Source of the DNA: Phytohabitans houttuyneae
GTDB taxonomy: Bacteria > Actinomycetota > Actinomycetes > Mycobacteriales > Micromonosporaceae
Assembly: GCF_011764425.1 (NCBI RefSeq)
Contig: NZ_BLPF01000001.1
Location: 668,501-732,500, forward strand
Direction of reading: 5' to 3'
DNA length: 64,000 bases
The number at the start of each line of letters is the position of its first letter. Within the stretch, counting starts at the first letter, position 1. Shown one piece after another: positions 57,276 through 64,000 of this stretch. The translations under genes were made by a program, and so were the position numbers. The notes under the pieces are model-generated. The model did no database searches. It saw nothing but the letters and a program-made list of their open reading frames with translations, and was not told the origin of the DNA.

Positions 57276-60200
57276 GGCTTAGCGCCGCCGTCGCCGCCCG
57301 CCTCCGGCTCGCCGCCGGTCGCCGCCTCGGGCCGCCGCCCGCTGGTCGCCGTCTCGGCCTGATCCCCGCCGCTGGCCGCCGTCTCGGGCCGATCCCCGTG
57401 GTCGGTGGCCTCGGTTACGGGCCGGTCGCCGCTGGTGGTCGCCGTCTCGGGCTGGCTGTCGCTGGTGGTCGCCGTCTCGGGCCGGCTGCTGCCGTCCGCC
57501 GGCTCATCGTCGGCCGTGTCGTTGGCCGCCACGTCCTGAACGCCCGTGTCGTCTTCGTCGCTCAGGAGATCCTGGGCGCCCGCGTCCTCGTCGGCCGGGT
57601 CGTCGCCGGCCAGACCGCCTTCGCCCACAGCGTCGGCTTTCCCGGCCGGACCGTCGTCTGGATCGTCGTCGTCCGGATCGTCTTCGTCCGCGGCGTCGAG
57701 GAGGTCACCGTCAACGGGGTCGCCGTCGCGGCGCCGGGCCTGCGGCTCACCCTCGAACTCGTCCTCGTCGCCGTCGAAGTCGTCCTCGTCGAACTCGCCC
57801 TCGTCGTAGCCGGCCTCGGGATCGTCGCCGTCCTCGCCGTCGAAGCGCTCGTCGTCCTCACGGCCATCGGGCCGATCGCCGCCGTCGAACCGCGCCTCGT
57901 CCTCGCCGCCGTCGAGCCGCTCCTGGCCGTCCCCGTCCCCGTCGCCCTCGCGCGCCGTGAACTCGTCCTCTTCCAGGTCGGTCTTCTCGTCGCCGGACAT
58001 GACCACGCCGTCCAGCTCGAGCAGCCGCTCGGCCGCGTCGGTGGTCGCCTCGGGGTCGGCGTCGGCCGCCCGCGAGAACCACTCCCGCGCCTCCTCGCGC
58101 CGCCCCACCGCGAGCAGCGCGTCGGCGTAGGCGTAGCGCAGCCGCCCGGCCCACGGCTCGTCGGCCTCACCGGCGAGCTCGCGCACCTGCAGCATCGCGA
58201 CCGCCGCATCCTTCTGCCCCATGTCGCCGCGCGCGCCGGCGGCCACGATCAGCAGCTCGATCGCCTCGGCGGGCTCCAGCGTGGCCTTGTCGGCGGCGCG
58301 GTAGATGTCCACCGCCCGCTCCGGCCGCCCGAGCGCCCGCTCGCAGTCGGCGAGCACGGCGAGGTGGGTCTGCCTCCCGCTCATCCGGTGGTACGTGCGC
58401 AACTCCGCGATCGCGGTCTGCCACTCACCCGCGGCGTACGCGGCGAGGCCCACCGCCTCCCGCACCACCGCGATCCGGGACGCGAGCCGGCGCGCCGCGA
58501 GCGCGTGCGCCATCGCCTCCTCGGGGTCCTCGTCGAGCAGCTGGCCGGTCGCCACCAAGTGGCGGGCCACCGTGTCAGCCACCGGCCGCGCCAGTGACAG
58601 CAGCTCCGCCCGCACCTCGCCATCGAGGTCGGTCGCCTCGATCTCCTCGGGGATCTCCGGCGTCGACGGCCGCCCGCCGCGGTCCTCGCCCGCGTCCGGC
58701 GCGTCCCGGCGGTCGTACCGCTGCTCCTCCGCGCCGTCGCCGGGCCGCTCGCCACGGCTGTCACGATCCCGGTCGGACCAGCGGTCACCGCCGTCGCGGC
58801 GGTCAGGGCCGCGATCCTCGAACGTCCGCCGCTCCTCGCCACCCGGCCCGCGCGCGCCGTCGCGGTCGCCGTAGCCACTGCGGTAGCCCCGCTGCTCGTA
58901 ACCGCCTTCGCGGCGCCCGCCCCGGTCGCCCTCGTCGCGGCGGAAGCCTCCACCGCGCGGACCACGGTCGCCGTAACCCCGGTCGTCGCGTCCACCGTCA
59001 CGCGGGCCACGGTCGCCGGAGAAGCCTCGGCTGTCCCGGTCACCCGAGAAGCCACCCTCGCGCGGGCCACGGTCGCGGAAGCCGCGGTCGTCACGCCGGC
59101 CGCCGTCACGGGGCCCGCGATCGTCGCGCGGACCACGGTCGCCCGCGAAGCCGCGCGAACCGCGATCGTCCCGACCACCGGAGAACCCGCCCTCACGCGG
59201 ACCGCGATCGCCACGGAAGCCCTGGCCGCCACGGTCGTCCCGACCGCCGGCAAACCCGCCCTCGCGCGGACCACGGTCGCCACGGAAGCCCTGGCCCCCG
59301 CGGTTGTCCCGGTCGCCGGAGAAGCCACGCGGACCGCGGTCGTCGCGGGGACCACGGTCGCCCTGGAAGCCACGCCCGCCCCGGTCGTCGCGCCGGCCAC
59401 CGAAGCCCCGGTCACCGTCGCGGCGAGGGCCGCGGTCGTCGCCGTCGCGACCGTAGCCGCCACTCACCCGGCGGTAGCCACCCTCGCGGGAACCCTGCCC
59501 GTCGCGCCGGTCGCGGTCGCCGAAGCCACCGCGGGAACCACCGTCGCGGTCGCGCGCGCCACTCCCACCGTCGCGGCCGCTGAAGCCACCGCCACGCGAG
59601 CCGCCAGCGTCACCGCGCGAACTCCCCCGGTCGCCGTAGCCACCACGGGAGCCACCACGGTCGCCGAAACTGCCACCCCGGGAACCACCACGGTCGCCGA
59701 AACTGCCGCCCCGGGAGTCGCCACGGTCGCCGAAACTGCTGCCCCGGTCGCCGTAGCCACCACCGCGGGAGGCGCCCCGGTCGCCGTAGCTGCCGCCGCG
59801 GGAGCCACCGCGATCACCGAAGCTGCCGCCCCGGGAGCTGCCGCGATCACCGAAGCTGCCGCCCCGGGAGCCACCGCGGTCGCCGTAGCTGCCGCCGCGG
59901 TCGCCGCCGTAGCCACCCTCGCGTGGGCCGCGCCCACTGGAGCCGCTGTCACGACCGCCGCGTCCACCGAAGCCGCCGCCGTCGCGGCCGCCCTCACGCG
60001 GTCCGCGGCCGCTGAAGCCGCCCTCGCGCGGGCCCCGGCCGCCGGCGAACCCGCCGCCGTCCCGGCCACCTCGGGAGTCGCCGTCACGGGAGCCGCCGTC
60101 GCGTGGAGCACCGCCGCGGAAGCTGCCCCGGGAGCCTTCGCCATAGCCGCCGCGCGAGCTGCCGCGGAATCCGCCGTCGCGGCCACCCGAACGGGAGTCA

Positions 60201-60511
60201 CCGCCATCGCCGTCGCGGCGGTAGCGACCCTCGCGGTCGCCGTAGCCGCGGCCGCGGTCACCGGAGTCGCGGTAGCCGTCGCGGGGTGCGCCCCGGTAGC
60301 CACCGCCCGCACCAGCTCCGCGGCCTGGGCGGTCTCCGAACCGGCCACCGTCACGGTCGCCGCCTTCTCGTCCGGATCCACGGCCGCGGTCACGGTCACG
60401 ATCGCCGTAGCTCCGCTCGCCGCGGTCGTTGCGCTCGCCGTCGCGCCGGCCACGACCGTCGCCGTCGCGGTCGCGGTCACGCGGAGCGTCGTCGCGCGGT
60501 CCCTGGCTCAC
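57272..60511 (-). CDS. giant RGG/GDRGG-repeat protein with TPR-like core and acidic tail
   Basis: 1079 residues. Residues 1 to about 690 are almost wholly Gly, Arg, Asp and Ser, with repeats such as [20 protein letters not shown] and [10 protein letters not shown]. Residues ~700-900 are helical TPR-like units ([38 protein letters not shown]). The last ~180 residues are Asp/Glu-rich with Thr/Ser. The TPR core and the HAD neighbour match the Rv1691-Rv1692 pair, but the RGG domain is a large addition. RGG boxes bind RNA and drive condensation in eukaryotes. GTG 60511 has GGGAGG upstream, since any longer reading enters the 5S gene. Confidence 0.85.
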   Translation of the reverse strand: MSQGPRDDAPRDRDRDGDGRGRRDGERNDRGERSYGDRDRDRGRGSGREGGDRDGGRFGDRPGRGAGAGGGYRGAPRDGYRDSGDRGRGYGDREGRYRRDGDGGDSRSGGRDGGFRGSSRGGYGEGSRGSFRGGAPRDGGSRDGDSRGGRDGGGFAGGRGPREGGFSGRGPREGGRDGGGFGGRGGRDSGSSGRGPREGGYGGDRGGSYGDRGGSRGGSFGDRGSSRGGSFGDRGGSRGGSYGDRGASRGGGYGDRGSSFGDRGDSRGGSFGDRGGSRGGSFGDRGGSRGGYGDRGSSRGDAGGSRGGGFSGRDGGSGARDRDGGSRGGFGDRDRRDGQGSREGGYRRVSGGYGRDGDDRGPRRDGDRGFGGRRDDRGGRGFQGDRGPRDDRGPRGFSGDRDNRGGQGFRGDRGPREGGFAGGRDDRGGQGFRGDRGPREGGFSGGRDDRGSRGFAGDRGPRDDRGPRDGGRRDDRGFRDRGPREGGFSGDRDSRGFSGDRGPRDGGRDDRGYGDRGPRGGGFRRDEGDRGGRREGGYEQRGYRSGYGDRDGARGPGGEERRTFEDRGPDRRDGGDRWSDRDRDSRGERPGDGAEEQRYDRRDAPDAGEDRGGRPSTPEIPEEIEATDLDGEVRAELLSLARPVADTVARHLVATGQLLDEDPEEAMAHALAARRLASRIAVVREAVGLAAYAAGEWQTAIAELRTYHRMSGRQTHLAVLADCERALGRPERAVDIYRAADKATLEPAEAIELLIVAAGARGDMGQKDAAVAMLQVRELAGEADEPWAGRLRYAYADALLAVGRREEAREWFSRAADADPEATTDAAERLLELDGVVMSGDEKTDLEEDEFTAREGDGDGDGQERLDGGEDEARFDGGDRPDGREDDERFDGEDGDDPEAGYDEGEFDEDDFDGDEDEFEGEPQARRRDGDPVDGDLLDAADEDDPDDDDPDDGPAGKADAVGEGGLAGDDPADEDAGAQDLLSDEDDTGVQDVAANDTADDEPADGSSRPETATTSDSQPETATTSGDRPVTEATDHGDRPETAASGGDQAETATSGRRPEAATGGEPEAGGDGGAKP

Positions 60512-60532
60512 GGATACATCCTCCCAATACGC

Positions 60533-60565
60533 AGTGAAGGCCACCCCGGCGGGGTGGCCTTCACT
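60533..60565 (-). terminator. rRNA operon terminator
   Basis: AGTGAAGGCCACCCC and GGGGTGGCCTTCACT form a perfect 15-bp stem around GGC, just beyond the 3' end of 5S in the transcription direction and 21 bases before the GTG of the RGG/TPR gene. Confidence 0.85.
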
Positions 60566-60572
60566 GAAAGAA

Positions 60573-60691
60573 GTCCGGCGGTGTCCTACTCTCCCACACC
60601 CTCCCGAGTGCAGTACCATCGGCGCTGGAAGGCTTAGCTTCCGGGTTCGGAATGTGTCCGGGCGTTTCCCCTCCGCCATGACCGCCGTAAC
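60573..60691 (-). rRNA. rrf: 5S ribosomal RNA
   Basis: About 119 bases on the minus strand. Conserved 5S words are present: GTTACGGCGGTCATGGCG at the 5' end, CCGAACCCGGAAGCTAAGCC in the middle and GGGAGAGTAGGACACCGCC at the 3' end. Confidence 0.95.
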
Positions 60692-60758
60692 ACTGTAAAC
60701 CTGTCAACCATGACTGGTTGTTGGTTCAGATTCGCATAGTGGACGCGTAGCAGCTTTG

Positions 60759-63874
<3,116 letters not shown>

Positions 63875-64000
63875 ACAAAGATGCTCGCGTCCACTATGCA
63901 AATCTCAACAAACAACCAACCCACAACCCCACACCCCAACACCAGACACCACCACCACAACCCCACCCGGGGCCGCAACAATGATCGGTATGTCAGAGCA
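63875..64000 (-). other. part of the 16S-23S internal transcribed spacer
   Basis: AC-rich, low-complexity sequence (ACCACCACCACAACCCCACC-like) with no tRNA gene visible; the 16S gene lies beyond the window. Lack of tRNAs in the spacer is normal for actinobacteria. Confidence 0.8.

Noticed and set aside
59600..59940. Possible CRISPR-like regular repeats
   Set aside because: They are in-frame codon repeats of the RGG domain ([10 protein letters not shown]), not spaced direct repeats.
57398..60480. Long open frames in other registers of the RGG-repeat gene
   Set aside because: Repeat DNA with biased composition stays open in several frames; only the minus-strand frame from GTG 60511 has a ribosome site and a recognisable TPR core.

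Overview
This 64 kb window comes from a high-GC actinobacterium, most likely a member of the Micromonosporaceae. That placing is an inference from four things: GC-rich codon use, many GTG starts with GTGA/ATGA stop-start overlaps, an integrative element of the pSAM2/AICE type, and a chromosomal gene order matching the Mycobacterium tuberculosis Rv1691-Rv1713 block (recalled from general knowledge, not searched).

Positions 1-7.5 kb form an accessory region. It starts with an NLR-type NB-ARC/TPR ATPase running off the left edge. A small helical effector-like gene lies just upstream of it, and the two proteins carry matching RHIM-like amyloid motifs. Next come a hypothetical gene, a large imperfect inverted repeat, a low-GC gene for a membrane-anchored HEPN-like protein convergent with a small membrane protein carrying two more RHIM-like motifs, and a creatininase-family gene behind an XRE-TPR regulator.

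Positions 7.6-18.7 kb carry an actinomycete integrative and conjugative element. In order it has a membrane protein, SSB, an FtsK-like translocase, a run of overlapping small genes, a DUF2637/SpdB-like membrane protein, a DpdA/TGT-like protein, a RepSA-type initiator, Xis and a tyrosine integrase next to tRNA-Pro(GGG). I could not find the left attachment site, so the 0-7.5 kb genes may be cargo of the same element or an older island.

Positions 18.8-60.5 kb are mostly core chromosome on the minus strand: der, cmk, rluB, scpB, scpA, parA, xerD, ald, a nudix hydrolase, pyrG, an envelope cluster (large membrane protein, GT4, murJ, MraY-like, steB/mctB, steA), recN, ltrA, nadK, tlyA, a HAD phosphatase and a huge RGG-repeat/TPR protein. 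Plus-strand insertions include a CsaA/methyltransferase/ROK kinase/deaminase/luciferase-like run and a two-gene unit with a zinc-finger/helical-repeat protein. Long intergenic stretches (26.3, 36.5-37.5, 48.3-49.8 and 51.5-51.8 kb) are full of dispersed palindromic repeats and one apparent MITE. From 60.5 kb to the end lie the 5S and 23S rRNA genes (minus strand) and part of the 16S-23S spacer.

Elsewhere, eleven reading-frame breaks in nine genes, including essential der and nadK, can each be repaired by adding one base to a G/C run of three to five. This looks like systematic homopolymer deletion in the sequence rather than pseudogenes, so these genes are annotated across the break.
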